From: a bacterium
Lineage (GTDB): Bacteria > Bdellovibrionota > Bacteriovoracia > Bacteriovoracales > Bacteriovoracaceae
Length of the DNA: 64,000 nt
Direction: 5' to 3'
Assembly (NCBI GenBank): GCA_030425045.1
Contig: JAUHVL010000001.1
Coordinates: forward strand, 62,001 to 126,000
Under the pieces are notes generated by a model that ran no database searches, was not told the DNA's origin, and saw only the letters and a program-made list of their open reading frames with translations. The position numbers and the translations under genes were made by a program. This document shows, in pieces, positions 1 to 12,895 of this stretch (positions are counted from its first letter, which is position 1; each line of letters begins with the position of its first letter).

Positions 1-3256
<3,256 letters not shown>

Positions 3257-3275
3257 TAGTTAAAAGGAATTTTTT

Positions 3276-5723
3276 GTGAGTGAATCAGAAAACACACCAC
3301 CAGTAGATAATGTAGCACCAATTCTTATTCAGGATGAAATGAAAAGTTGCTACCTTGATTATGCCATGTCTGTAATTGTTGGACGTGCTCTTCCCGATGT
3401 ACGTGATGGAATGAAGCCAGTTCACCGTCGTGTACTCTATGCTATGCATAGCTTAGGGAATTATCACAATAAACCATTTCTTAAATCTGCCCGTGTGGTT
3501 GGTGACGTTATTGGTAAATATCATCCTCACGGTGACAGTGCTGTTTACAATACTATTGTTCGTCTAGCTCAAGATTTCTCTATGAGATATCCAATTGTTG
3601 ATGGGCAAGGAAACTTTGGTTCAATCGATGGTGATAGTGCAGCGGCCATGAGGTATACCGAAATTAGAATGAAAAAACTTTCAGAAGAAATGCTGAAAGA
3701 TTTAGATAAAGAAACTGTTGATTGGCAGCCAAATTATGATGACTCTCTTCAAGAGCCTCAAGTATTACCGACTAAAATTCCTAACCTTTTAATCAATGGT
3801 TCATCGGGGATTGCTGTTGGAATGGCTACAAATATTCCACCTCATAATTTAAATGAAATTTTAAAGGCGTTAGTTGCATTAGTAGATAATCGTGATCTTA
3901 CAGTTTCTGATTTAATGGAATTTGTTCCAGGACCTGATTTCCCTACTGGAGGTGAAATTCAAGGTCTTAGTGGGATTCAGTCTGCTTATCATAAAGGTCG
4001 TGGTGTAATTAAAATTCGTGCCAAAGTAGATGTTGAAGAGTTTGGCCGTGATCGTGAAAGAATTGTTGTAACGGAACTACCCTACCAAGTTAATAAAGCT
4101 AAATTAATTGAAAAGATTGCTGAACTTGTTAATTCAAAGCAATTAATGGGAATTTCAGATATTCGAGATGAATCTTCTCGTGAAGGTATTCGAGTCGCAA
4201 TTGATTTGAAAAAAGGTGAAATAGCGACGGTAATTATTAATCGCCTCTATAAGCAAACTCAATTACAAACTTCATTTGGTGTAATCTTCCTTTCTATTTC
4301 TAATGGTATCCCAAAGGTAATGAATCTTAAGGATCAATTAGTTGCTTTTATTGATCACCGTCGTGAAATTGTTATTCGTAGAACTGTTTACGAACTAAAG
4401 AAAGCAAAAGAAAAAGCGCACTTATTATTAGGATTAAAAACAGCTGTTGAAAATATTGATGCAGTAGTTGAGCTAATTAAAAAAGCTGAAGGGCCTTCAC
4501 AAGCAAAAACACAATTGATGGCCAAATTCACACTCTCTGAAATTCAAGCGCAAGCTATTTTAGATATGAGACTTCAGCGTTTAACTGGTCTTGAAAGAGA
4601 TAAGATTATTGCCGACTACGAAGCTATCTTAAAAGAGATTGCTCGTTTAGAGGGAATTTTAAATAGTGAAGATCAGGTTCGTGGAATTATTAAAGGTGAA
4701 TTTGAAGAAATTTTAGAAAACTACGGTGACGAAAGAAGAACTCAAATTGTTGCAGATCAAGATGAGATTCAAATGGAAGACTTAATTAAGTCTGAGGATG
4801 TCATCGTTACTATTACACACAAAGGTTATTTGAAAAGAATGGCCATAGATACTTATAAAACACAAAAAAGAGGTGGAACTGGCGTAAAAGGTGCTGGTTC
4901 AACAGATGATTTTTTTACTGATATTTTTACAGCTAACACTCATTCTACTCTTTTCTTCTTTACCAATAAGGGATTAGTTTTCTCTAAAAAAGTTTATGAA
5001 ATTCCAGAGGGTACGAGAACTAGCAAGGGAAGAAATATTGCCAATCTTTTACAGGTTCCATCCGGGCAAAAAATCAGAGAAATATTATGTCTTCCAGATG
5101 AAAATTTAGAAGAAAAATTCTTAATATTTGCAACCGAGAGAGGTCTTGTTAAGAAGTCTAGTATGGCTGAATATAAAAGAGTTAAACCAAGTGGGTTAAA
5201 AGCAATTAAAATTGTAGATGGTGATAACTTACTTGGAGTACGAGTTTCTGACGGTAATAAAGACGTCTTGTTATGTGCAACCTCTGGAAAAATTATTAGA
5301 TTTGCAGAAGGTGACTGTAGAGCACAAGGTAGAGTTTCTCAGGGTGTAAAAGGTATTAATATTGAAACATCTGAAAAAATAATTGGTATGGAATTAATTG
5401 ATGATTCTGTAGAAGTTTTAAGTGTTACTCAAAATGGATACGGAAAAAGAACAAATGCTTCTCAATATAGAAAACAAACTCGTGGTGGCAAAGGAATCCT
5501 CGCCATGAAATTGAGTGATAGAAATGGAGAAATTTGTGCAATTAAGCCAGTTAGTGACAAAGATGATCTCATGATTATTACTGATAAAGGTCAAGTGATC
5601 AGAACTAATGTCGCTGGCGTTTCATTAATGGGTCGTACAACTCAAGGTGTAAGAATAATAAAATTAAAAGCTGGTGAAACGGTAGTTGCTGTAGAAAAAG
5701 TTGCACAAGAGGAAGATGAATAA
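3276..5723 (+). CDS. gyrA: DNA gyrase subunit A
   Basis: DNA-cleaving and religating subunit of gyrase. It starts at GTG after an AAGGA ribosome site and is 815 residues long. The catalytic tyrosine is Y127 in [10 protein letters not shown]. The quinolone-determining stretch reads [11 protein letters not shown], with serine at 88 (E. coli S83) and asparagine at 92, where E. coli has D87. The C-terminal half has the expected wrapping beta-propeller, including the GyrA box [10 protein letters not shown] near residue 530. The absence of ParC-type shortening, and gyrB directly upstream, support gyrase rather than topoisomerase IV. A TPR lipoprotein gene overlaps its last bases. Confidence 0.98.
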   Translation: MSESENTPPVDNVAPILIQDEMKSCYLDYAMSVIVGRALPDVRDGMKPVHRRVLYAMHSLGNYHNKPFLKSARVVGDVIGKYHPHGDSAVYNTIVRLAQDFSMRYPIVDGQGNFGSIDGDSAAAMRYTEIRMKKLSEEMLKDLDKETVDWQPNYDDSLQEPQVLPTKIPNLLINGSSGIAVGMATNIPPHNLNEILKALVALVDNRDLTVSDLMEFVPGPDFPTGGEIQGLSGIQSAYHKGRGVIKIRAKVDVEEFGRDRERIVVTELPYQVNKAKLIEKIAELVNSKQLMGISDIRDESSREGIRVAIDLKKGEIATVIINRLYKQTQLQTSFGVIFLSISNGIPKVMNLKDQLVAFIDHRREIVIRRTVYELKKAKEKAHLLLGLKTAVENIDAVVELIKKAEGPSQAKTQLMAKFTLSEIQAQAILDMRLQRLTGLERDKIIADYEAILKEIARLEGILNSEDQVRGIIKGEFEEILENYGDERRTQIVADQDEIQMEDLIKSEDVIVTITHKGYLKRMAIDTYKTQKRGGTGVKGAGSTDDFFTDIFTANTHSTLFFFTNKGLVFSKKVYEIPEGTRTSKGRNIANLLQVPSGQKIREILCLPDENLEEKFLIFATERGLVKKSSMAEYKRVKPSGLKAIKIVDGDNLLGVRVSDGNKDVLLCATSGKIIRFAEGDCRAQGRVSQGVKGINIETSEKIIGMELIDDSVEVLSVTQNGYGKRTNASQYRKQTRGGKGILAMKLSDRNGEICAIKPVSDKDDLMIITDKGQVIRTNVAGVSLMGRTTQGVRIIKLKAGETVVAVEKVAQEEDE

Positions 5724-6495
5724 GTATATCTTATTTATTTTTATACTTTTATCTAGTTGTAATTTTACTTCAAGAATACATAAAAAGATTTTAGTAGCTC
5801 AAGATTATATTCAAAAACAAGAATATGAAAAAGCGATAGTTGAATACAAAAGTATTTTAGAAAAAGATCCTAAAAGAAATATTGCAATAAAAATTAATTA
5901 TCAACTTGGTGATTTATATTCTGTTTATCTTTCAAAAAATGAAGAGTCGTTAAAGTATTATAAAAAAGTATTAGAAATATCAGATGATCCCTTCTGGCTT
6001 GTTAAGTCAGAAGAAAGACTTGGTGAAATATATTTTACCTACTTAAAAAAATACGACTACAGTATAAACAATTATAAAAAATTAAGTAATTTTACTCCAA
6101 AATTAGCAAATCAGGATTTTTATCAATTTAGGTATGCACTTTCTTTATATAAAAATAATAATTTAGAATTAGCAGAAGAAGAGTTTTTAAAAATTAGTAA
6201 TATAAATAACCATAAATATAAAACAACCTCTTTGTATTATTTAGGTTTAGTAAATTTTAATAAAAAGAAATGGAATCAATCTCTAAATTATTGGCAGAAT
6301 TTTATTAAAGAAAAGCCAAACCAGGATGAAATGGTTCAGGCTAAATTTTTAATAGCTAATACTTATGAAATACTAGAAGATTTAAAGTCAGCATATAATA
6401 TCTATTATTCAATATTGGGTGATTATCCCAATACGGAAGTAATACAAAATAAATTAAAAAGCATTTATAAAAGAAGAATTTCAAGAAAGCGGTGA
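5716..6495 (+). CDS. TPR-repeat lipoprotein
   Basis: Predicted lipoprotein of 259 residues starting at ATG 5716 (ribosome site AAGAGGA just upstream, inside the end of gyrA). The N-terminus is a short lipoprotein signal ending LLSSC, so the mature cysteine is near residue 16. The rest is helical with at least four tetratricopeptide-like repeats, for example [30 protein letters not shown] and [20 protein letters not shown] lipoproteins usually act as protein-binding scaffolds at the cell envelope. It overlaps the downstream atpZ-like gene by four bases, so it is translationally coupled to the F0 genes. The specific partner is unknown. Confidence 0.7.
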   Translation: MNKYILFIFILLSSCNFTSRIHKKILVAQDYIQKQEYEKAIVEYKSILEKDPKRNIAIKINYQLGDLYSVYLSKNEESLKYYKKVLEISDDPFWLVKSEERLGEIYFTYLKKYDYSINNYKKLSNFTPKLANQDFYQFRYALSLYKNNNLELAEEEFLKISNINNHKYKTTSLYYLGLVNFNKKKWNQSLNYWQNFIKEKPNQDEMVQAKFLIANTYEILEDLKSAYNIYYSILGDYPNTEVIQNKLKSIYKRRISRKR

Positions 6496-6692
6496 AAATT
6501 CCAAAAAAATATATTCAAATCACTGCTTTAGCGATGAGTTTATCGGGTTCAATTTTATTAATGGCCTATGTTGCCTTTCAACTTTCTGATCAGGGTGTTA
6601 TTCGAAAAGAAATAAGTTTTGGCTTTCTCGTATTTTATGTTTTTTATGTACTTTATATGATGGTTAGATATGCAATTTCTAAAAAAGATTGA
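6492..6692 (+). CDS. AtpZ-like small membrane protein
   Basis: A 66-residue protein with a GTG start overlapping the preceding stop. It has two predicted membrane segments (about residues 10-30 and 43-60) joined by a short polar hairpin, the layout of AtpZ/AtpI-type proteins encoded at the head of F0 operons, which help c-ring assembly or ion uptake. It overlaps the next gene by 23 bases, and that gene is followed by atpB and atpE. Assignment rests on size, topology and position rather than on a strong motif. Confidence 0.6.
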   Translation: MKIPKKYIQITALAMSLSGSILLMAYVAFQLSDQGVIRKEISFGFLVFYVFYVLYMMVRYAISKKD

Positions 6693-7038
6693 TCTTAAAG
6701 TCTTTATACCCTATTCATTGGCAACGACGCTTGTTTTCAGCTTTTTTTTAAATGGTACGAATGAGATACTAGTTCTTTTCGTCGTCTACATAGCTACTTT
6801 AATCAACTTAGCGCTTCTTGTTAACCTTTTAATGAAGATGTTTGAGTTAAAGCTGTCAGGTGGTGAAATTAAACCACTGAATATTATAACTATGTTTATT
6901 TTAAAGTTAATAATAATGTTCACGGCATTAACGTGGGGTATACATTTAGTGGGAAATAGGATAATTATCCCTTTATTAAATTATATATTACAGATACTTA
7001 TTTTGACTTTTGCAATGCGTAGAACGATGAGCAAATAA
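6670..7038 (+). CDS. atpI: ATP synthase subunit I-like protein
   Basis: A 122-residue integral membrane protein with about four hydrophobic segments (roughly residues 12-28, 32-55, 70-92 and 95-115). Size, topology and position directly ahead of atpB match AtpI, a helper for c-ring assembly that is not part of the final enzyme. Sequence conservation in this family is poor, so the call depends on context. It starts at ATG inside the preceding gene, which indicates coupled translation. Confidence 0.6.
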   Translation: MQFLKKIDLKVFIPYSLATTLVFSFFLNGTNEILVLFVVYIATLINLALLVNLLMKMFELKLSGGEIKPLNIITMFILKLIIMFTALTWGIHLVGNRIIIPLLNYILQILILTFAMRRTMSK

Positions 7039-7053
7039 AAAAGTGGAATAGAA

Positions 7054-7821
7054 ATGAAAAAATCTTTAGCTTTATTGGTAACACTTTTTTCATCAAGCAC
7101 ATTTGCTGCTGGTGGATTTACTTGGTTAGGTGGAATCGCACATTCCTTTCATGTTCCTGAACACTCATTAACTCTATCTTTAATCGGTATTGTGTTGATT
7201 ATTATTGGATTAATTTACCAATCAACTATAGCAAAATCTAATAGCGTAATTATTCCAGATCAGGGAATTACTTTAAGAAATATAGTCGAGCTCTATGGGG
7301 ATTTTATCTATAACCAATGTAAAGTTATCATTGGCGAAAAAGAAGCTCCTAAGTATTTTTCTTTTATTGCGACAGTTTTTATCGTAATTTTATTATCTAA
7401 CCTAATTGGACTTATTCCTGGCTTTCTACCACCTACTGAATATTTAAGTACGACTCTTGCTCTTGGGGCCTTCGCCTTCATTTATTACAATATTATGGGT
7501 TGTAAAGAACAAGGAACGTGGAATTATCTTAAGCACTTTGCCGGTCCACTTTGGTACTTAGCTGTTCTTATTTTTCCAATTGAAATAATTTCAAATTTTG
7601 TGCGCCCTTTATCGTTAGCTCTTCGTTTAAGAAGTAATATGATGGGTGACCATATCGTTTTAACTCAATTTTCTGAGTTAGCCCCATTGGTCGTTCCAAT
7701 TGTATTTATGATTTTGGGTATTTTAGTTTCTTTTATTCAAGCATACGTTTTTACAGTTTTAACCATGGTTTATATTCAAATGGCCGTTGCTCATCACGAT
7801 CATGAAGAACACGCTCATTAA
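7054..7821 (+). CDS. atpB: ATP synthase F0 subunit a
   Basis: Subunit a forms the ion half-channels next to the c-ring. The 255-residue protein has a signal-like N-terminus ending STFAAGG, then multiple membrane helices. The hallmark helix VRPLSLALRLRSNMMGDHIV contains the essential arginine (E. coli R210 in LGLRLFGNM). The last helices (FIQAYVFTVLTMVYIQMAVA) match the family end, followed by a histidine/acid-rich tail. It is 28 bases before atpE. Subunits b, delta, alpha, gamma, beta and epsilon are not in this window, so the ATP synthase genes are split between loci. Confidence 0.95.
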   Translation: MKKSLALLVTLFSSSTFAAGGFTWLGGIAHSFHVPEHSLTLSLIGIVLIIIGLIYQSTIAKSNSVIIPDQGITLRNIVELYGDFIYNQCKVIIGEKEAPKYFSFIATVFIVILLSNLIGLIPGFLPPTEYLSTTLALGAFAFIYYNIMGCKEQGTWNYLKHFAGPLWYLAVLIFPIEIISNFVRPLSLALRLRSNMMGDHIVLTQFSELAPLVVPIVFMILGILVSFIQAYVFTVLTMVYIQMAVAHHDHEEHAH

Positions 7822-7849
7822 TTAAACCGAACATTCATAGGAGATAGTT

Positions 7850-8146
7850 ATGAATAAAATTTTAATCGCTTTAATCGCTTTTTTAACTGCTGGTGTTGCT
7901 TTTGGTAACGAAGGTTCAACTCTTATTCAAATGAATGAGTACACAAAAGCTCCTCTTTACTTTTTAGCTGTAGCTCTTGCTGCTTTTGGTGGTACAAGAT
8001 CTCAATCAGCTGCTGTATCTGTTGCTCTTGAAGGTATCGGAAGAAACCCAAGTGCTGCTGATAAGTTCCTAGTTCCAATGATTCTTGGTCTAGCTCTTAT
8101 GGAATCACTAGTTATTTTTACTCTTATTACAATTTTCTTAGTTTAA
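7850..8146 (+). CDS. atpE: ATP synthase F0 subunit c, possible sodium type
   Basis: The rotor-ring subunit that carries the coupling ion. The 98-residue protein begins with a signal-peptide-like stretch (about 19 residues, ending GVAFG), then two membrane helices joined by the polar loop GIGRNPSA. The ion-binding glutamate is E85 in ALMESLVIF. Counting from the loop proline, a glutamine (Q52) and a serine after the glutamate (S86) fall at the positions that bind sodium in Ilyobacter-type rings; the following threonine and tyrosine of that set are leucine and phenylalanine here. A good ribosome site (ATAGGAGAT) precedes ATG. Identity is sure; ion choice is inference. Confidence 0.95.
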   Translation: MNKILIALIAFLTAGVAFGNEGSTLIQMNEYTKAPLYFLAVALAAFGGTRSQSAAVSVALEGIGRNPSAADKFLVPMILGLALMESLVIFTLITIFLV

Positions 8147-8174
8147 TTTATAAGAAATTTTTAAGATAAAATTA

Positions 8175-8200
8175 GGGAGGTTTTTAACCTCCCTTTTTTT
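8175..8200 (+). terminator. Rho-independent terminator after atpE
   Basis: Perfect 8-bp stem GGGAGGTT / AACCTCCC with a TTT loop, followed by seven T residues. It ends the gyrA-to-atpE transcript and lies at the tail of the convergent uvrA gene, whose stop codon it touches. It could act weakly in the other direction too, because A residues flank the left arm. Confidence 0.9.
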
Positions 8201-10967
8201 ATTTGATTAATTTATTTAGCTCAAAGCCTGTTTTACTTTCTTTGCATTTTAATATGTCACTAGGTGATCCCGAAAAGATAATCTCACCACCATTTGGTCC
8301 AGCTTCAGGACCTAAGTCAATTATGTGATCAGATTTAGAAATCAGGTCTAAGTTATGCTCTATTGCAATTACAGTATTACCTTCATCTACTAAGTTATTA
8401 AGGGAATCTATTAAAAAAACTATTTCATTTGTATGAAGGCCACTTGTCGGCTCGTCTAAAAGATATAAAGTGTGTCCATTTGTTCTTTTCGATAGCTCTC
8501 TGACAATTTTTAATCGTTGAGCTTCGCCTCCAGAAAGTTGTAATGAAGATTGGCCCAGTTTTATATAGGATAAATCAAGCGAGCAAAGTAATTTAAGAGT
8601 ATTTGAGAGTTTATGATGATTAGAGAAAAAATCTAGAGCTTCTGCTGCTGTTAAATTTAATACATCAGCAATATTTAATCCTTTATATAAAATAGATAAA
8701 GTATCTATATTAAATCTTGAGCCATTACATATATGGCAAGTTGTCCATATATCGGCCATAAAATGCATATCAATTTTAATTTTACCTTTGCCTTCACATT
8801 GGTCGCAACGTCCACCTTTCACATTAAAACTGAAGCGTTTAGCAGTATAGCCTCTAATTTTTGATTCATTTGTTGCAGCAAATATATCTCGTATATATTT
8901 ATATAACTCTAAAAAGGTAGCAGGGATTGAATTAGGACTTTTTCCGATTGGTTTAGAATCTATTTTAATAAGAGATTTTATATTTTCTAAGCCAGTAACA
9001 GAATTATAGTCAGTATTCCGTAAAGTAATTTTTTTCTTTATAAAATTAAGACAAGTATCAGCTAGTATATCATTAACTAGAGTGGTTTTCCCACTTCCAC
9101 TAATGCCAGTTATTGTAGTTAAACAATTTAGTGGAAAACTTACGTTAACTTCTTGAAGATTATTTTTCTTTATACCAGTAAAGTTGATTTTCTTATCTAT
9201 AGATCGAACTTCTTTTTTTAAAGTAAGAGAAAAATTATTAAGAAAATTAGAAGTTAGTGTATTTTTATTGGAAATAAATGATTCGAAGTCAGAAGCTGCT
9301 ACTATCTCTCCACCATACTTACCCGACTTTGGTCCTAATTCTATAATATAATCACTATTTTTAATAATATCGAGGTCGTGTTCAACTGTAATCACGCTAT
9401 TACCATTATCCTTAAGTGATTTGATATTGTTTAATAGTCTTGTCGATTCAGAACTATGAATTCCTAAAGAAGGTTCATCTAATATATAGAGAACACCTGA
9501 AAGCTTAGAACCAAGTTGAGTTGCAATGTTTAAGCGTTGTGTTTCTCCTCCTGATAAGGTGGATGACTTCCTATTAAGATGTAAATAATCTAAACCGATA
9601 TTTTTTAAAAGTTTAAGCTTATATAGAATTTGATTATGTATAGTTTGAATAAGTTCTTGTAAGTTACTTTCATAATTACAGTTTGAAAAAAAACTATGTA
9701 GGTCATTTATATTTAAATTACATAATTCATGTATATTTTTATTAAAAAAATAAGTTGATAGAGATAGTGGATTTAGTTTTGCATTATTACAAGAAGTACA
9801 TGGTACCTCTTTTTTTAAGTCATCTTTATCTATATGATTATTTAGCCAATTTAATACACCTGGGAATTTTGTTTTGGAAAGTTCATAAGATTTTCCTTTT
9901 GCTTTAAATGAAAAATCGAAAGTTTCGGATGATCCTAAAAGTATTTGGTTTAGTTCAGCTTTAGTATATTTGTTTAAATTTTTATTTCTGAGACCTAACT
10001 TATCTAAAAAGTTTAAAGTTAAATTATAAATATAAGGATTTGAGCTATTTATTAAGTGAATTGCTCCATCTTCTATTGTTAAAGTATTATCAAAAATAAT
10101 GGTATCATGATGAAAAAGATATTCTGTTCCAACTCCTTTACATGTTGGACAAGCACCCTCTGGTCTATTATAGGAAAAGAATTTTGGTGTGAGCTTTGGA
10201 AAAACATCTCCCGTTTTTGGATTGATATTGTTTTCACAAAATATTCTTTCTTCATTATTAATTCTGACAAATATTTTTCCATTACCAATTTTATAACCGA
10301 GTTCAACAGAATCTAATAACCTCTTGTAGATATCTTTTTTAATCATGACTCGATCAATAATAATTTTTAATTTAGAGATATCGGTATTTTTTGTATCTAT
10401 CTCTGAAAACGTGGTGATTTCGTTTTCATGCATTAACCTGCTAAAACCTAGTTTTTCATATTTTAAAATAATGTTATTGATATCACTGTTTGAAGAAAAA
10501 ACTATAGGACATAATATCTGAATTTTCGTTTTTTCTTCAAAGTTCGAAAGATAATTCACAACCTCTGAGGCTGTGTATGATTTAATAACATCTCCAGTTT
10601 CAGGATCTCTGAATTCACCGAAGTTAGCAAATAAGATTCTTAATAAATCATATATGCCTGAAGTTGTTGCAACGGTTGATCTAGAGTTGGAAGTAAATCG
10701 TTTTGATTTTATTGCAATTGTTGGTGAAAGACCTTCAATTAAATCAACATCTGGAGGTTGATATTGTTCTAAAAACTGTTGTCCATAATTATTTATAGAT
10801 TCAACATACCTTCGTTGACCTTCTTTATATAGTGTATCAAATGCTAAGCTACTTTTACCTGATCCAGAGGGGCCAGTGATTACAACAAATTTATTACGAG
10901 GTATTTCTAAATCTATATTTTTTAGATTATTTTCTCTACAACCTTTAATAACAATCTTATTATCCAT
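8199..10967 (-). CDS. uvrA: Excinuclease ABC subunit A
   Basis: Damage-sensing ATPase of nucleotide excision repair; loads UvrB on DNA. The 922-residue protein has two ABC ATPase halves: Walker A GPSGSGKSS with signature LSGGETQRLN and Walker B YILDEPSLGIH, then GISGSGKTT with LSGGEAQRLK and YLLDEPTSGLH. Zinc modules are visible at ACPTCKGVG/PCTSCNN and GRCDQCEGKGK/CHICNGSRFN. The middle is more divergent than in typical UvrA and lacks the cysteine pair often seen after the first Walker region (FGEFRDPETGD instead). It overlaps pdxA by eight bases, so it is probably the last gene of the surA-pdxA-uvrA transcript. No other uvr gene is nearby. Confidence 0.93.
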   Translation of the reverse strand: MDNKIVIKGCRENNLKNIDLEIPRNKFVVITGPSGSGKSSLAFDTLYKEGQRRYVESINNYGQQFLEQYQPPDVDLIEGLSPTIAIKSKRFTSNSRSTVATTSGIYDLLRILFANFGEFRDPETGDVIKSYTASEVVNYLSNFEEKTKIQILCPIVFSSNSDINNIILKYEKLGFSRLMHENEITTFSEIDTKNTDISKLKIIIDRVMIKKDIYKRLLDSVELGYKIGNGKIFVRINNEERIFCENNINPKTGDVFPKLTPKFFSYNRPEGACPTCKGVGTEYLFHHDTIIFDNTLTIEDGAIHLINSSNPYIYNLTLNFLDKLGLRNKNLNKYTKAELNQILLGSSETFDFSFKAKGKSYELSKTKFPGVLNWLNNHIDKDDLKKEVPCTSCNNAKLNPLSLSTYFFNKNIHELCNLNINDLHSFFSNCNYESNLQELIQTIHNQILYKLKLLKNIGLDYLHLNRKSSTLSGGETQRLNIATQLGSKLSGVLYILDEPSLGIHSSESTRLLNNIKSLKDNGNSVITVEHDLDIIKNSDYIIELGPKSGKYGGEIVAASDFESFISNKNTLTSNFLNNFSLTLKKEVRSIDKKINFTGIKKNNLQEVNVSFPLNCLTTITGISGSGKTTLVNDILADTCLNFIKKKITLRNTDYNSVTGLENIKSLIKIDSKPIGKSPNSIPATFLELYKYIRDIFAATNESKIRGYTAKRFSFNVKGGRCDQCEGKGKIKIDMHFMADIWTTCHICNGSRFNIDTLSILYKGLNIADVLNLTAAEALDFFSNHHKLSNTLKLLCSLDLSYIKLGQSSLQLSGGEAQRLKIVRELSKRTNGHTLYLLDEPTSGLHTNEIVFLIDSLNNLVDEGNTVIAIEHNLDLISKSDHIIDLGPEAGPNGGEIIFSGSPSDILKCKESKTGFELNKLIK

Positions 10968-11868
10968 GAATTTTTAAAGCCTCATTAATAACATAATAAG
11001 TACCTAGAAAGTTTGCACTGTTTTTTTTATACAAATCAAATGCTGTGCCGTGATCTACACTAAATCTTAGAAAAGGTAGATTAAGAGTAATATTAATACC
11101 AAATAATCCAAACGTATTTTTAAAAAAGGTTAATCCTTGATCGTGATAGAAATAAACAAATAATTGATCACGACTTGTAGAGTGCAGATAGTGAATAGTA
11201 TCTGCAGGGATAAAATTGTTATTTAAATGATACTTATGAGCAATATTATCTAAAACTTGTTGGTGTTTTTTTTCTTCATCGCCTAATAAGCCATCTTCAC
11301 CTGCATGAGGATTTAAGCCTGCAAAGTAAACATCTCCATTGAAAGAAAACTTTTTTTGTATAGAATTGTATGATTGTGTAAAACATTGTTCAAACTGCTC
11401 TGGTTTGATTTCGTGAACTTCACTCAAGGGAATATGATCTGATATAAGTAAGCAATAAGTATTTTTATATTTAAACAACATCGATGCACTTGAATTTACA
11501 TTTTCTCTAAAATAATGAGTGTGGCCACTGTATTGCTTTTGGCCATCATTAATCTCATTTTTTGAAGTAGGCATAGTGATGAGAATATCATCATTAGTTA
11601 TGGTTTTAATGGCACTAGAGAGGCTATTCATGCTTTCACTATGAGAATTCTTTTCAATTTCCTTTATGTGAATAACCTTATTAAATATTTCTAATTTATT
11701 ACCTTCCAGTTTGTAACTTATATTCAAATCATCGAGATTGTTTTTAATAGAGTTTAATGAAAAATGGATAAGAATTTTGTTTAATTTGTTTTGATCAAAC
11801 TTCCCTAAAGACTTAAATAAAACTTCAAAAGAGACAGATCTTTCATGACCTTGAGTTATATGAATCAT
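10960..11868 (-). CDS. pdxA: 4-hydroxythreonine-4-phosphate dehydrogenase-like (PdxA family)
   Basis: PdxA oxidises 4-phosphohydroxy-threonine in the deoxyxylulose-5-phosphate-independent arm feeding pyridoxal phosphate. The three metal-binding histidine contexts are present: SGHTHYF, AGLNPHAGEDGLLG and RFSVDHGTAFDL, together with FYHDQGLTFFK. At 302 residues it is a little shorter than usual (about 330), mostly at the N-terminus, where the normal GEPAGIGPE opening is replaced by TQGHERSVSFEV. Position beside a SurA-like gene repeats the conserved surA-pdxA pairing of many proteobacteria. Family membership is firm; whether substrate specificity is unchanged cannot be told because the N-terminal motif differs. 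Confidence 0.85.
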   Translation of the reverse strand: MIHITQGHERSVSFEVLFKSLGKFDQNKLNKILIHFSLNSIKNNLDDLNISYKLEGNKLEIFNKVIHIKEIEKNSHSESMNSLSSAIKTITNDDILITMPTSKNEINDGQKQYSGHTHYFRENVNSSASMLFKYKNTYCLLISDHIPLSEVHEIKPEQFEQCFTQSYNSIQKKFSFNGDVYFAGLNPHAGEDGLLGDEEKKHQQVLDNIAHKYHLNNNFIPADTIHYLHSTSRDQLFVYFYHDQGLTFFKNTFGLFGINITLNLPFLRFSVDHGTAFDLYKKNSANFLGTYYVINEALKIHG

Positions 11869-11869
11869 T

Positions 11870-12781
11870 CTAAAAAAAGTACTTTATGTAGAATTTATTT
11901 TTTTCAGATTCAAACCAAGTTTTGGAGATAGAAACAATTTGTTTACCAATTAAGATATTCTGTATTCTTTGCTTCGATCTTTTAAAATCTTCTGATTCGA
12001 TTAATTTTTTTTCTTTGATGAAAAAAACATTAAAATAGCCATTTATTAGAATAGGATTAGAAAATTCATTTTCATTGACACCACTCAATGCTTTTTTAAT
12101 TTTTGACGTGAGTCCATCCTCACCGATATGACCTAGTGGGTTCGTTTCGAGTTCTTTGAGATAGTCAGGTAGAACGCCATTTTGCTGAAAATTGATTAAA
12201 TCCTTTTTTAGAAGGCTTTTATTTTTAATTTTACTTTTAGGTATAGTGAAATTTACTAAGTTGTAACTAAACGCAATTGTTTGCTTGTTTTTGCTGTTTT
12301 TATAATAATAGTTTTTTATTTCCTGATCAGTTACAGAAACGAGAGGCCTAATTACCCAGCCAATAAATTTTTGATGCTCTATTGCTTCTCTTGTTAATTC
12401 AAAATATTCATCAAAGGTTAAGTTGTTTTGATCTAGAAATTTTATAAGTTCAGTTCTTGTTACACCTAATTTTTGTTCTCGATCAGCAATACTGTCTTCT
12501 ACTTCTTTATCAGTAACAATTAGTCCCATAACTTCTAATTTATTACGTACGATAAATTTTTGAATTTCTTTTTCAAGAATTTCTTTATTAGTCATTTTAG
12601 TACTGTGATAGATTTGTGGAATAATATTTCTTCTTGCGGCAATACTGTTTTTGATTCGTTTAACTTGGGAAAGAGTAATTACCTTCTCATTGAAGACTGC
12701 TTGTATTTTATCTAAAAGTTTGGAATTGGCCTGAAGAGAAATAGTTACAATACATATTGTGAATAATGTTTTTAATTTCAT
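11870..12781 (-). CDS. SurA-like periplasmic chaperone
   Basis: Probable periplasmic chaperone for outer-membrane proteins. I take the ATG at 12781 (signal peptide MKLKTLFTICIVTISLQANS) rather than the TTG four codons upstream. After the signal comes a SurA N-terminal-type segment with the helical run from about residue 20 to 160 (KIQAVFNEKVITLSQV, LEKEIQKFIVRNKLEVMGL). A single weak parvulin-like domain follows, recognisable by GHIGEDGLTSKIKKAL and a GYFNVFFIKEKK end where the family has GYHI. The gene directly precedes pdxA, as surA does elsewhere. With only one degenerate isomerase domain it is likely a chaperone more than an isomerase. Confidence 0.75.
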   Translation of the reverse strand: MKLKTLFTICIVTISLQANSKLLDKIQAVFNEKVITLSQVKRIKNSIAARRNIIPQIYHSTKMTNKEILEKEIQKFIVRNKLEVMGLIVTDKEVEDSIADREQKLGVTRTELIKFLDQNNLTFDEYFELTREAIEHQKFIGWVIRPLVSVTDQEIKNYYYKNSKNKQTIAFSYNLVNFTIPKSKIKNKSLLKKDLINFQQNGVLPDYLKELETNPLGHIGEDGLTSKIKKALSGVNENEFSNPILINGYFNVFFIKEKKLIESEDFKRSKQRIQNILIGKQIVSISKTWFESEKNKFYIKYFF

Positions 12782-12895
12782 AATTTGTTCCAAATAATTA
12801 ATAACAGTCTATAGGACCTTGCGTTGTAATAATATTAACTACTCTAATGAAATTAATGCATTTGCTCTGAATTAACAATAGTGAGGAGATTTGTC

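Noticed and set aside
10079-10316. Overlapping reading frames within uvrA in other frames
   Set aside because: They lie inside a clear, motif-rich uvrA frame and lack their own start signals.
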